Assembly: GCA_017882685.1 (NCBI GenBank)
Contig: JADGPA010000076.1
Coordinates: forward strand, 1-44,743
Source: Propionibacteriaceae bacterium
GTDB taxonomy: Bacteria; Actinomycetota; Actinomycetes; Propionibacteriales; Propionibacteriaceae
Direction of reading: 5' to 3'
DNA length: 44,743 bases
The position numbers and the translations under genes were made by a program. Positions 14,845 to 22,822 of this stretch are shown here, piece after piece. How positions within the stretch are numbered: position 1 is the first letter of the stretch; every line of letters begins with the position of its first letter. The notes below the pieces were generated by a model. It made no database searches. It was not told where the DNA came from and saw only the letters and a list, made by a program, of their open reading frames with translations.

Positions 14845-17528
14845 CAGATCGCTCCTTCCAGAACGAGGTGGGAGGGCAACCGGATGAGCTGGTAGGCCAC
14901 CGGCAACTGGGATTCGAGGTCGGACCCGGGCATCACGCCGAGCACCCAGGTGATCGGCGCATCGGCGTCCTGCGGCGCAGTGAGCGCGCGGCGCAACGAC
15001 CGGTCCTGCACATCCTTGAGCTCATCCGCGCTGTCGACGCAGACGAGGCCGCCCCGCTGGCGGCTGAGCACGCGTCCGAAGTGGGGCACGGACGGGCCGA
15101 GCATCGGGGCGAGGCCACGGACGACAGGAGCTTCCTCGGGCAGCACGTGGCCGAGCACCTTCAGGGTTCCCTCGGTGAGCTTCACCCGGCCGGCCAGGGC
15201 TAGCAGAAGCACCCGCCGCTGGGCGTGCTCGCCCTCGACGACCAGCACCTGCCCGGGCTGGACGCTGAGGTCGACTCCGCGGAACAGCGTCCGTCCTCCG
15301 GCTTCCGCAGTGAGCCCCTCGCCAGCGATGGCCGAGGTGTCCTCCGGGGACGGCCAGCTGGCAAGGTGCACCTGCCGGGTGAGCGATTCACCCTCGATGT
15401 CGAGGGACGGCAGCCGTGCGTCCAGCCACTTCGGCAGCCACCAGGCGTGCCGGCCGAGCAGCTTCATCACCGCCGGCACCAGCGTCATCCGGATCACGAA
15501 GGCGTCCAGCACGACGCCGACAGCCAAACTGAACGCGATCGGCTTGATCGCGCCCTCCCCGTTGGGCACGAAGAAGGCGAAGACGGCGAACATGATCAGT
15601 CCGGCGGCGACGACCACCTTCGCCGAGTGCGCGAACCCATCCTCGACGGAGCGCTCGGTGTTGCCGTGCACGAACTCCTCGCGCATCCGGGAGACGAGGA
15701 ACACCTCATAGTCCATGGCGAGGCCGAACAGGATGCCCATCAGGATGATCGGGAGGAAGCTGATCACCGGCCCGGTCTCCGGCAGGTTGATGACCTGCTT
15801 CGCCCAGCCCTTGTTGAACACCAGCGTTGTGGCGCCGAACGCTGCCGCGACGCTCAGCAGGTAGCCGAGCGCAGCCTTCAGAGGCACCCAGATCGAGCGG
15901 AACACGATGGTCAGGAGCACCAGCGACAGCCCGACGACAAAGATGCCGAACGGCAGCAGCGCTGCCTGCAGCTGGCTGGTCACGTCGATCTGGATCGCGG
16001 TGAAGCCGGTGACAGCCGTGGTCACGTCGTAGGCCTGTTTCCACTCGTCCGCGCGCTCGCGGAGGCGTTCGACGAGGTTGGCCGTTGCCGGGTCGTCAGG
16101 GCCGGTGGTGGGGATGATCTGCACCATGCCGGTGTCGACGTTGGCGTTGGGCGTGGCAGCGGCGACCAGCTGGACGCCTGGCATCTTCTGGATGTCGGCC
16201 TTGAGCCCGTCGAGGGCCTTCACGGGATCGTCGAGCTCGACGATGTCGACGGTCATGATCAGCGGGCCGTTGAAGCCGATGCCGAACTTGCTCGTGATCT
16301 CGTCGAAGGTCTCACGGTCCCGGGTGCCGGGCAGGGAGTGCCCCGAGGTCGGCAGCGCCATCGACAGGTCCTTCGCCGGATAGGCCAGTGCGCCGATGCC
16401 GACCAGCACGACCGCGATGGTGACCACCGGCCACGCCGTGACCACCTTGACCCACCACGCGCCGAAGCCGCCGCCGGCCGAGACCTTCGCCTTCCGCACC
16501 TTGCGGACCTTGGGACGCAGCCGCTCTCCGGCGAAGCCCATGAAGGCCGGCAGGAGGGTGAGTGCGAGGAGCACTTCGAACCCGACGGTGAGTGCCCCGA
16601 AGACGCCCATCACGGTGAGGAACGGAAGCCCGGCGATGCTCAGGCCGACGAGGGCAATGATCACGGTGAGGCCTGCGAACACGACGGCGGAGCCCGCGGT
16701 GCCCACGGCGCGTGCTGCCGATTCCTCCACCGCCATGCCGGTGGCCAGCTGGTCGCGGTGCCGGGAGATGATGAACAGGGCGTAGTCGATGCCGACGGCA
16801 AGGCCCAGCATGATGGCAAGCATCAGGGTGGTCGAGCTCACCGAGATCACACCCGCGGCAATCTGCACGCTGAGCACGCCGATGCCCACACCGGCAACAG
16901 CCGTGCCCACCGGCATCATCGATGCCACCAGCGAGCCGAGGGTGAGTACCAGCACGAGGATCGCGACGGCGAGGCCGAGCGCCTCGACGACGGTGATGTG
17001 CGGCACGTGGATGGAGAAGATCTCGCCGCCGATCAGCACCGTGGAGCCGGGCAGCGTGGTCTCGAGCGTGCTTGCAGCCTCGGTCAGCTGTTCGCGTTGC
17101 GCGTCGGTGATGGTGGAGGAGGTGCCCTGCACGCGGATCATGGCCCGCCCGCTGGCTCCGTCGTCACTGATCAGGCCGTCGACGTGTTCGTTGTAGGGGT
17201 CGATGACACCCTTCACGAACGGCACCTTCTCGAGGTCCTTCGACCAGTCGGCGATCGCGTCCTTGACCAACTTGTCCTCGAGCCTGGAACCCTTGGGGGC
17301 GTTGATCAGGACCGTCGCGGTCGCGTCGGCGGCCTCGGGGAAAGTGACCTTCAGCTGGTTCAGTGCCTTGGTCGAGCTGGCGCCGGGAACCTCGAAGACG
17401 TCGTTGAAGTGGCCACCGATCGTCAGGGCCAGGCCGGCGAACAGCACCAGCACCACGGTCCACGCGATCAGCACACGCCCGCGCAACCGGTAGCACGCAC
17501 GGCCAAGGCGATACAGGAACGATGACAA
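14844..17528 (-). CDS. MMPL-family RND exporter with C-terminal degenerate ABC-ATPase domain
   Basis: An 894-residue protein. Residues 1 to about 700 are a complete MMPL pump: MSSFLYRLGRACYR, one helix, a periplasmic loop, five helices with the proton-relay sequence GLAVGIDYALFIISRHRDQL, a second loop, and a second bundle with GLAMDYEVFLVSRMREE. Two catalytic-type Asp-Tyr pairs (IDYALF and MDYEVF) are intact, so proton-driven export is plausible. Residues from about 735 resemble an ABC nucleotide-binding domain (GGRTLFRGVDLSVQPGQVLV), but the Walker A is GEHAQRRVLL with no GK(S/T), no LSGGQ is present, and Walker B ends VDSAD without Glu. TTG 17528 is chosen because GGAAGGGAG lies 4 nt before it. 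The gene is divergent from tetR. Confidence 0.88.
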   Translation of the reverse strand: MSSFLYRLGRACYRLRGRVLIAWTVVLVLFAGLALTIGGHFNDVFEVPGASSTKALNQLKVTFPEAADATATVLINAPKGSRLEDKLVKDAIADWSKDLEKVPFVKGVIDPYNEHVDGLISDDGASGRAMIRVQGTSSTITDAQREQLTEAASTLETTLPGSTVLIGGEIFSIHVPHITVVEALGLAVAILVLVLTLGSLVASMMPVGTAVAGVGIGVLSVQIAAGVISVSSTTLMLAIMLGLAVGIDYALFIISRHRDQLATGMAVEESAARAVGTAGSAVVFAGLTVIIALVGLSIAGLPFLTVMGVFGALTVGFEVLLALTLLPAFMGFAGERLRPKVRKVRKAKVSAGGGFGAWWVKVVTAWPVVTIAVVLVGIGALAYPAKDLSMALPTSGHSLPGTRDRETFDEITSKFGIGFNGPLIMTVDIVELDDPVKALDGLKADIQKMPGVQLVAAATPNANVDTGMVQIIPTTGPDDPATANLVERLRERADEWKQAYDVTTAVTGFTAIQIDVTSQLQAALLPFGIFVVGLSLVLLTIVFRSIWVPLKAALGYLLSVAAAFGATTLVFNKGWAKQVINLPETGPVISFLPIILMGILFGLAMDYEVFLVSRMREEFVHGNTERSVEDGFAHSAKVVVAAGLIMFAVFAFFVPNGEGAIKPIAFSLAVGVVLDAFVIRMTLVPAVMKLLGRHAWWLPKWLDARLPSLDIEGESLTRQVHLASWPSPEDTSAIAGEGLTAEAGGRTLFRGVDLSVQPGQVLVVEGEHAQRRVLLLALAGRVKLTEGTLKVLGHVLPEEAPVVRGLAPMLGPSVPHFGRVLSRQRGGLVCVDSADELKDVQDRSLRRALTAPQDADAPITWVLGVMPGSDLESQLPVAYQLIRLPSHLVLEGAI

Positions 17529-17564
17529 GGGGCTCCCTTCCAGAGATGCCACCAACAGCGGTTC

Positions 17565-17615
17565 GATACAGTATCGTATTCAATACAGCATCGTATTCAA
17601 TACAGTTCCGTATTC
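17565..17615 (+). promoter_or_regulatory. Three tandem 17-bp repeats: probable TetR operator array
   Basis: The units are GATACAGTATCGTATTC (17565), AATACAGCATCGTATTC (17582) and AATACAGTTCCGTATTC (17599). Within them lie the perfect palindromes CGATACAGTATCG and two copies of GTATTCAATAC. The array fills most of the 105-bp space between MMPL and tetR and must include their -10 and -35 elements. It is the obvious candidate operator for the adjacent repressor. Confidence 0.85.
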
Positions 17616-17633
17616 AAACTGGAGGAAGGCGGC

Positions 17634-18275
17634 ATGGCCACCAACACTCTGACGCCTCGCCGCACCCAGACCCGCGAGAAGCTGATGGACGCAGCAACCT
17701 CGCTGTTCGCGCAGAAGGGCGTGCTCGCCGCAAGCGTCGAGGAGATCTGTGAACGGGCCGAGTTCACCCGCGGCGCGTTCTACTCCAACTTCGCCGACAA
17801 GGACGAGCTCTGCCTCGCCGTGCTGAACCGGCAGGCCGCTCGAGAGCTGCTCGCGACTCAGAAGGCGGTGGCCACCCTGAGTGGCGCCGTCCTGGCGGCC
17901 AACACCATCGACGGCCTTGTCGAGTTGGCCCTCAGCGTCTTCCTCGCCGCCCAGCCCCGCAGCAGCGAGGATCTCCTGGCCGCCATGGAACTGCGGCTGC
18001 ACGCGATCCGCAGTCCCGGCTTGCGGGCGTCGCTGCTGGCGCTCAACGAGGAGATGGTCGAGCAGATCGGAACCCAGCTGGTGACAGCGATCGGGCGGGT
18101 CGGGGCCACGCTGACCGTCCCCGTCGCCCAGGCGATCGACCTTCTGCACGCGGTGTACACCCACAGCGGCAGCACCGCCCTGCTGAACGGGCTGGAGCCT
18201 GACGACCAGTCCCGCCGGGCACAGCTCACGGCCCTGCTGAAATCGCTGGTGATCGAAAGTGGCACGCGTCGATAG
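17634..18275 (+). CDS. TetR-family transcriptional repressor
   Basis: A 213-residue regulator. The N-terminal helix-turn-helix is classical: RRTQTREKLMDAATSLFAQK, then ASVEEICERAEFTRGAFYSNF and DKDELCLAV. The C-terminal ligand domain is all-helical and not assignable to an inducer. A strong ribosome-binding site (GGAGGAAGG) precedes the ATG. It is divergent from the MMPL-YhgE operon across the 17-bp repeat array, so it should repress the exporter and itself until a substrate binds. Its TAG stop forms the first three bases of the ldh -10 box. Confidence 0.93.
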   Translation: MATNTLTPRRTQTREKLMDAATSLFAQKGVLAASVEEICERAEFTRGAFYSNFADKDELCLAVLNRQAARELLATQKAVATLSGAVLAANTIDGLVELALSVFLAAQPRSSEDLLAAMELRLHAIRSPGLRASLLALNEEMVEQIGTQLVTAIGRVGATLTVPVAQAIDLLHAVYTHSGSTALLNGLEPDDQSRRAQLTALLKSLVIESGTRR

Positions 18276-18278
18276 GCT
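18273..18278 (+). promoter_or_regulatory. -10 box of ldh, sharing bases with the tetR stop codon
   Basis: TAGGCT ends 6 nt before the ATG at 18285. Its TAG is also the stop codon of tetR (18273-18275). Confidence 0.5.
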
Positions 18279-18284
18279 TCTGCC

Positions 18285-19262
18285 ATGACTTCTGGGACCG
18301 TCGAAAGCGCCAACCTCGCCAATTCCAAGCTCAGCGTGGTGGGCGCCGGTTCGGTCGGCACGTCGATCGCCTACGCCTCCCTGATCCGCGGTTCCGCCCG
18401 TCAGATCGCGCTGTACGACATCGACACCAAGAAGGTGGATGCCGAGGTCCACGACCTCGCACACGGCACCCAATTCACCCCCACCTCGGTGGTGACCGGC
18501 GGTTCCGACATCTCGGTGGTGAAGGACTCCTCCGTGATCATCATCACCGCAGGCGCCCGCCAGAAGCCGGGCCAGACCCGCCTCGACCTGGCCGGGGTGA
18601 ACGCGGGCATCATGACCAAGCTGGTGCCCCAACTGCTCGAGCAGGCGCCCAACGCCGTCCTCGTGCTGGTGACCAACCCGTGCGACGTCCTCACCGTCGT
18701 CGCGCACAAGGTGAGCGACCTGCCCGTCAACCGGGTGCTCTCCACCGGGACGCTGCTCGACACCTCCCGGCTGCGCTGGGCGATCGCGCAGCGGGCAGGC
18801 GTTTCGCTCTCCAACGTGCACGCCGCCATGTTCGGCGAGCACGGCGACACCGAGTTCCCGATCTGGTCGTCCGCATCGATCGCGCAGATCCCGATCCGCG
18901 AGTGGACGGACCCGAGCGGCTTGCGCATCTTCACCGAGGAGGGCCTGGCCCAGATTGCGCACGACACCGTCCACGCCGCCTACTCGATCATCGAGGGCAA
19001 GGGAGCGACCAACTACGCGATCGGCCTTGCCGGCGCCCGTCTCGTGGAGGCCATCCTCGGCGACCAGCGCAAGATCTGGCCGCTGTCGAGCGTGCTCACC
19101 AACTATCGCGGCGTCTCCGGCGTCGCCCTGTCCGTGCCAAGCCTCGTCGGCCCTTCGGGCGTCCGGCGGACGTTCGAGTTCCCGATGGACGCACACGAGA
19201 TCGTCATGCTGAACAAGTCCGCCGCCGCCATCCGCGCAACCCTGAACGCGATCGGATACTGA
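18285..19262 (+). CDS. ldh: L-lactate dehydrogenase
   Basis: A 325-residue cytoplasmic enzyme that interconverts pyruvate and L-lactate with NAD(H). The Rossmann motif GAGSVGTS (about 21-28) is followed by the NAD-selecting Asp in LYDIDTKK. Active-site residues are visible in ARQKPGQTR (substrate loop with Gln, as in lactate rather than malate dehydrogenases), TNPCDVLT and the catalytic His in GEHGDTEF. The length is normal. There is no Shine-Dalgarno sequence; the TAGGCT box 6 nt upstream implies a leaderless mRNA with its own promoter, independent of tetR. The aminotransferase gene follows after 4 bp. Confidence 0.95.
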   Translation: MTSGTVESANLANSKLSVVGAGSVGTSIAYASLIRGSARQIALYDIDTKKVDAEVHDLAHGTQFTPTSVVTGGSDISVVKDSSVIIITAGARQKPGQTRLDLAGVNAGIMTKLVPQLLEQAPNAVLVLVTNPCDVLTVVAHKVSDLPVNRVLSTGTLLDTSRLRWAIAQRAGVSLSNVHAAMFGEHGDTEFPIWSSASIAQIPIREWTDPSGLRIFTEEGLAQIAHDTVHAAYSIIEGKGATNYAIGLAGARLVEAILGDQRKIWPLSSVLTNYRGVSGVALSVPSLVGPSGVRRTFEFPMDAHEIVMLNKSAAAIRATLNAIGY

Positions 19263-19266
19263 AGCG

Positions 19267-20514
19267 GTGACCGAGCTGACTGCAGCCAGGGCGGCGTACG
19301 GGGCGCTCGCCTCGGCCGGCCTCAAGCTCAACCTGCAGCGCGGCCAACCCTCGGACGCGGACCTCGACCTCTCGAACGACCTGCTCTGCGCCGCTGGTCC
19401 CTCCGACACCACGCTGGACGGGATCGACCTGCGCAACTATCCCGGCGGCGTCACCGGCCTGCCGAGTGCCCGGGCGCTGTTCGGGCGCTACCTCGGGGTG
19501 GACGCCGCCAATGTCGTGGTCTGGAACAATTCCTCCCTGGAGCTCCAGGCCCTCGTGCTCTCGTTCGCGCTGCTCCACGGCGTCCGGGGGTCGCAGCAGG
19601 GGTGGGTGCACGAGCGGCCGCGGATGATCGTCACCGTCCCCGGGTACGACCGGCACTTCCTGATGCTGGAGACACTCGGCTTCGAGCTGGTCGGGGTGGG
19701 CATGACGGCCGATGGCCCTGACGTGGACTCGATCGCAACCCTGGCCACGTCCGACCCGAGGGTGAAGGGCGTTCTGTTCGTGCCCACCTACGCCAATCCC
19801 GGCGGGGAGACCATCAGCGCTGAGGCAGCACAACGCCTCGCCGGAATGGATACGGCAGCTCCGGACTTCGCCATCTTCGCCGACGACGCCTATCGGGCCC
19901 ACCACCTGGGCGAACCGGTCGAGACCGTGAACTTCGTGGAGCTGTGCGCAACCGCCGGCCACCCGGACCGGGCGTTCGTCTTCGGTAGCACGAGCAAGAT
20001 CACCTTCGCGGGGGCAGGGCTGGGGTTCGTGGCCACGTCCGTGGACAACGTCAAGATGCTGGCGACCTACCTCGGGGCGCAGAGTATTGGCCCGAACAAG
20101 GTTGAGCAGGCGCGGCACGTCCGGTTCCTCGAGGCGTATCCGGGCGGAATCGATGGGCTGATGCGTGCCCACGCCGCGCTGGTCGCACCCAAGTTCGCTG
20201 CCGTTGACGAAGCGCTCGCAGCGGAACTGGGCACCGACGGCTCGTATGCCACCTGGACGACGCCCCGCGGCGGCTACTTCAGCTCACTGTTCACCACGGC
20301 TCCGATCGCGTCACGGGTGGTCGAACTCGCTGACGCCGCCGGAGTGAGCCTCACTCCTGCCGGAGCCACCTATCCGGGCGGAATCGACCCGGAGAACCGC
20401 AACATCCGGCTCGCGCCCACCCGTCCGCCGGTCGCGGAGGTGCGCACAGCCATGCAGGTGGCGGCTGCCTGCATCAGGCTCGCCACGGCCGAGTACCGGC
20501 TGCCCCGGGCCTGA
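19267..20514 (+). CDS. Aminotransferase, class Ic aspartate aminotransferase-like
   Basis: A 415-residue PLP enzyme. It resembles the MocR-like class Ic aspartate aminotransferases typical of actinobacteria (such as corynebacterial AspT). Features are LNLQRGQPSDADLDLS at the N-terminus, YPGGVTGLPSAR, NNSSLELQ, VPTYANPGGE in place of the usual NPTG, and the PLP lysine in GSTSKITFAGAGLGF. The conserved C-terminal arginine in NRNIRLAPTRP should bind the substrate carboxylate. The start is GTG. It is probably co-transcribed with ldh and the following kinase-like gene. Aspartate specificity is inferred from the subgroup. Confidence 0.85.
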   Translation: MTELTAARAAYGALASAGLKLNLQRGQPSDADLDLSNDLLCAAGPSDTTLDGIDLRNYPGGVTGLPSARALFGRYLGVDAANVVVWNNSSLELQALVLSFALLHGVRGSQQGWVHERPRMIVTVPGYDRHFLMLETLGFELVGVGMTADGPDVDSIATLATSDPRVKGVLFVPTYANPGGETISAEAAQRLAGMDTAAPDFAIFADDAYRAHHLGEPVETVNFVELCATAGHPDRAFVFGSTSKITFAGAGLGFVATSVDNVKMLATYLGAQSIGPNKVEQARHVRFLEAYPGGIDGLMRAHAALVAPKFAAVDEALAAELGTDGSYATWTTPRGGYFSSLFTTAPIASRVVELADAAGVSLTPAGATYPGGIDPENRNIRLAPTRPPVAEVRTAMQVAAACIRLATAEYRLPRA

Positions 20515-20516
20515 GC

Positions 20517-21251
20517 ATGGACGTCGAGGAGCCGTTGGCCGGCGGCAACATGGGGCCGGTGAGCCGGCGCGGTGACGAGGTCCTGCGAACGGCCGGTCCA
20601 TGGACGCCGAACGTGCACCGGCTGCTGCAGCTCTGTGCGGACAGCGGCATCGACAAGACACCGCGGCCGCTCGGCTACACCGAGGACGGCAGGGAGCGCC
20701 TGAGCTACCTGCCAGGGACCGTCCCCGCCTACCCGATGCCCGACTGGGTGTGGACGAACGAGGTCCTGGACGACGCCGCCCGCCTGCTGGGCCGCCTGCA
20801 CGACGCGTCCCTTCCGCTCGCCGGAGTGACCGAGGGCTGGCGGTCGCCGGCTCGGCAGCCCGCAGAGGTGGTCTGCCACAACGACTTTGCCCCGTACAAC
20901 CTCGTCTTCGACGACGGCCGTCTCACCGGGGTGATCGACTTCGACTACTGCTCCCCCGGATCACGACTCTGGGACATCGCTTACCTTGCGTACACCCTTG
21001 CGCCGCTGACCGGCGCCCTTGCCGAGGACCCGTTCACAGCACCCCAGCGAGCACAGCGAGCGATGGGGATCCTGGCGGCCTACGGATTGCCTGCCTCAAT
21101 GGAGGAGCTGTTGGCGATGGTGGTGCTGCGCCTGCACGACCTGGCCGACTTCAGCGACGAAGCCGCCGTCCGGCTCGCCAATCCTGAGCTGACCAGGCAC
21201 GCCGCCGGCTACCGCCAGGACGCCGAGAGGCTGGCCGACGGGCCTTCGTGA
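20517..21251 (+). CDS. Aminoglycoside phosphotransferase-fold kinase
   Basis: A 244-residue APH/choline-kinase-fold protein. The catalytic loop CHNDFAPYNLVF (about 120-131, HxDxxxxN) and the metal-binding GVIDFD (about 139-144) are intact. The N-lobe is short, and the usual lysine is probably in the first 40 residues. The substrate cannot be told; chromosomal members of this type are often not antibiotic resistance enzymes. The ATG is 2 bp after the aminotransferase stop codon, pointing to one operon with ldh. The gene ends at a short palindrome between it and glsA. Confidence 0.8.
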   Translation: MDVEEPLAGGNMGPVSRRGDEVLRTAGPWTPNVHRLLQLCADSGIDKTPRPLGYTEDGRERLSYLPGTVPAYPMPDWVWTNEVLDDAARLLGRLHDASLPLAGVTEGWRSPARQPAEVVCHNDFAPYNLVFDDGRLTGVIDFDYCSPGSRLWDIAYLAYTLAPLTGALAEDPFTAPQRAQRAMGILAAYGLPASMEELLAMVVLRLHDLADFSDEAAVRLANPELTRHAAGYRQDAERLADGPS

Positions 21252-21252
21252 C

Positions 21253-21275
21253 GCTTCGCTCGTGTCTCGCGAAGC
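21253..21275. terminator. Palindrome between convergent genes
   Basis: GCTTCGC and GCGAAGC form a 7-bp stem around a 9-nt loop, starting 1 bp after one stop codon and ending 3 bp before the other. It may act as a bidirectional terminator. The surrounding CTTCG/CGAAG sequence also resembles dispersed palindromic repeats of actinobacterial genomes. Confidence 0.5.
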
Positions 21276-21278
21276 TCC

Positions 21279-22256
21279 TCAGGCCGGACGGGAACTGAAC
21301 AACCCCAGCCCCAGCTCGGAGGCCAAACGGGTGGCAGCCAGTACTCCGCGGACGCTGTTGCCGGCCGCGTCCAGTCGCGGCGAGAAGCTGCCAAGGCCGG
21401 CCTTGCCCGGCGAGACCGTGAGCACCCCGCCGCCGATGCCCGATTTGCCGGGCAGCCCGACGTCGTAGAGCCAGTCGCCCGAACGCTCGTACATGCCGGC
21501 TGTGGCCATCACGGCCAGGACGGGTTGGCACAGTGCCTGGGCGATCACCCGTGTGCGGGTGACGGGGTTCACACCGCCGTCGGCCAGCGTCGCGCTCATC
21601 ACGGCCAGGTCGTGCGAGGTGGCCAGCACGTTGCTCTGCCGTGTGTACAGCTCCAGGGCCGCGTCCGGGTCGCCGGCCAGCGCCCCCTGCGCGTGCAGCG
21701 CAACGGTGATCTCCCGGTTGCGGAAGTTGGTTGCGCTGACCCCGGCGTACAACTCGTCGTCGATGGCCAGGTCGCGTCCGGCGAAGGCGGATAGGCCTGC
21801 CAGCAGGTGGCTCCACTGCTCTTCGACGTCGCTTCCGGGCAGCCGACTGCAGGTGGCGATGGCACCGGCGTTGACCATCGGGTTGGTGCGGCCGCCTGGG
21901 GCTGCCAGCACCGGGCCAACGGCGTTGAACGCCTGCCCGGTGGCGTTGGCGCCGAGCTCCGCGTGCGCCCGTCCAGCACCCAGGTGCGCGCAGACAAGGG
22001 CGAATGTGAACGGCTTGGCGACGCTCATCAGCGCGAACTGGTCGCCGGCGTCGCCGAAGTCGAACACCTGCCCGTCGGTACCGACAACACTCAACCCGAA
22101 CCGCTCGGGGTCGGCGGCTGCCAGCGCGGGATAGATCTGCGAGTTCTCACCGTCACTGACCTGCGACATCTCGGCATGGACGGCTGCGAGGATCCGTCGC
22201 ACCTCGGGCGCCGGCGCAAGGCGACCGGTGGATACGAAGGTGTCGGACTCGTTCAC
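21279..22256 (-). CDS. glsA: Glutaminase
   Basis: A 325-residue cytoplasmic serine-dependent beta-lactamase-fold glutaminase that hydrolyses glutamine to glutamate and ammonia. The Ser-Lys dyad is in MSVAKPFTFA. Substrate residues occur in NPMVNAGAI, in the central stretch DELYAGVSATNFRNREI and in GVNPVTRTRV. The late glycine-rich motif SGIGGGVLTVSPGKAGLG is also present. The GTG start is chosen because a TAACCT box lies 7 nt upstream and the next upstream sequence overlaps cobU. It is divergent from cobU, with only 27 bp between the start codons. Confidence 0.93.
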   Translation of the reverse strand: MNESDTFVSTGRLAPAPEVRRILAAVHAEMSQVSDGENSQIYPALAAADPERFGLSVVGTDGQVFDFGDAGDQFALMSVAKPFTFALVCAHLGAGRAHAELGANATGQAFNAVGPVLAAPGGRTNPMVNAGAIATCSRLPGSDVEEQWSHLLAGLSAFAGRDLAIDDELYAGVSATNFRNREITVALHAQGALAGDPDAALELYTRQSNVLATSHDLAVMSATLADGGVNPVTRTRVIAQALCQPVLAVMATAGMYERSGDWLYDVGLPGKSGIGGGVLTVSPGKAGLGSFSPRLDAAGNSVRGVLAATRLASELGLGLFSSRPA

Positions 22257-22263
22257 CCCGCTG

Positions 22264-22276
22264 AGGTTAGTAGGGT
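22264..22276. promoter_or_regulatory. Back-to-back -10 boxes of glsA and cobU
   Basis: TAACCT on the minus strand (22264-22269) serves glsA and TAGGGT on the plus strand (22271-22276) serves cobU, 1 bp apart. Each ends 7 nt before its start codon. Each promoter's -35 region must lie across or inside the other gene's first codons. Confidence 0.5.
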
Positions 22277-22283
22277 TCGGGCC

Positions 22284-22820
22284 ATGGCTCATGTCCTGGT
22301 CACCGGAGGGGTGCGCAGCGGCAAGTCCCGCTACGCCGAATCGCTGCTCTCCGTCGAGGATCCGGTGAGCTACCTCACCCCCGGCTACCCCGCTGAGCCG
22401 GGTGTGGACGCCGAATGGGCGGCGCGCGTCGCGGCGCACCGGCTGCGCCGTCCGACCGCGTGGCGGACGGTGGAAACCCTCGCCCTCGCCGATGCTGTCG
22501 CCCAGTCGTCCGGCCCGGTGCTGATCGACTGCCTCGGCACCTGGCTCACCCGGTTGTTCGACTCCTGGCAGGCCTGGGACGCCGAAGAACCGGAGTGGTC
22601 GCAGCGTCTGGCGATGGAAGCATCCTCCCTTGTCAGTGCTATAAAGGAGCATCACGGCGACGTGGTCGTCGTCACCAACGAGGTGGGCTGGGGAGTGGTG
22701 TCGGAGTTCCGGTCCGGACGGATGTTCGCCGACAACCTCGGCCGGCTCAACCAACAGGTCGCAGCTGCCTGCGACCACGTGGTGTTGATGGTGGCCGGAC
22801 GACCCCTCGACCTGGGCTGA
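22284..22820 (+). CDS. cobU: Adenosylcobinamide kinase/guanylyltransferase
   Basis: A 178-residue bifunctional enzyme that phosphorylates adenosylcobinamide and attaches GMP in the nucleotide-loop assembly of cobalamin. The P-loop GGVRSGKSRYAE opens the protein; the guanylylated His is in AAHRLRRP. The second motif DCLGTWLTRL and the conserved VTNEVGWGVV are present. The length is normal. The leaderless start is supported by TAGGGT 7 nt upstream. It is convergent with cobS, with 2 bp between stop codons, an unusual split of cobU from cobST. Confidence 0.95.
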   Translation: MAHVLVTGGVRSGKSRYAESLLSVEDPVSYLTPGYPAEPGVDAEWAARVAAHRLRRPTAWRTVETLALADAVAQSSGPVLIDCLGTWLTRLFDSWQAWDAEEPEWSQRLAMEASSLVSAIKEHHGDVVVVTNEVGWGVVSEFRSGRMFADNLGRLNQQVAAACDHVVLMVAGRPLDLG

Positions 22821-22822
22821 CC

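Noticed and set aside
15225-17525. 766-codon open frame on the plus strand
   Set aside because: It lies antisense to the well-supported MMPL gene in a His/Asp/Gly-rich reading typical of shadow frames in high-GC DNA; no motifs or ribosome-binding site.
17580-19436. 618-codon open frame on the minus strand over tetR and ldh
   Set aside because: Antisense to two genes with intact family motifs.
22257-22283. Cobalamin riboswitch upstream of cobU or cobT
   Set aside because: Both genes appear leaderless, with -10 boxes directly before the start codons; no room and no B12-box sequence seen.
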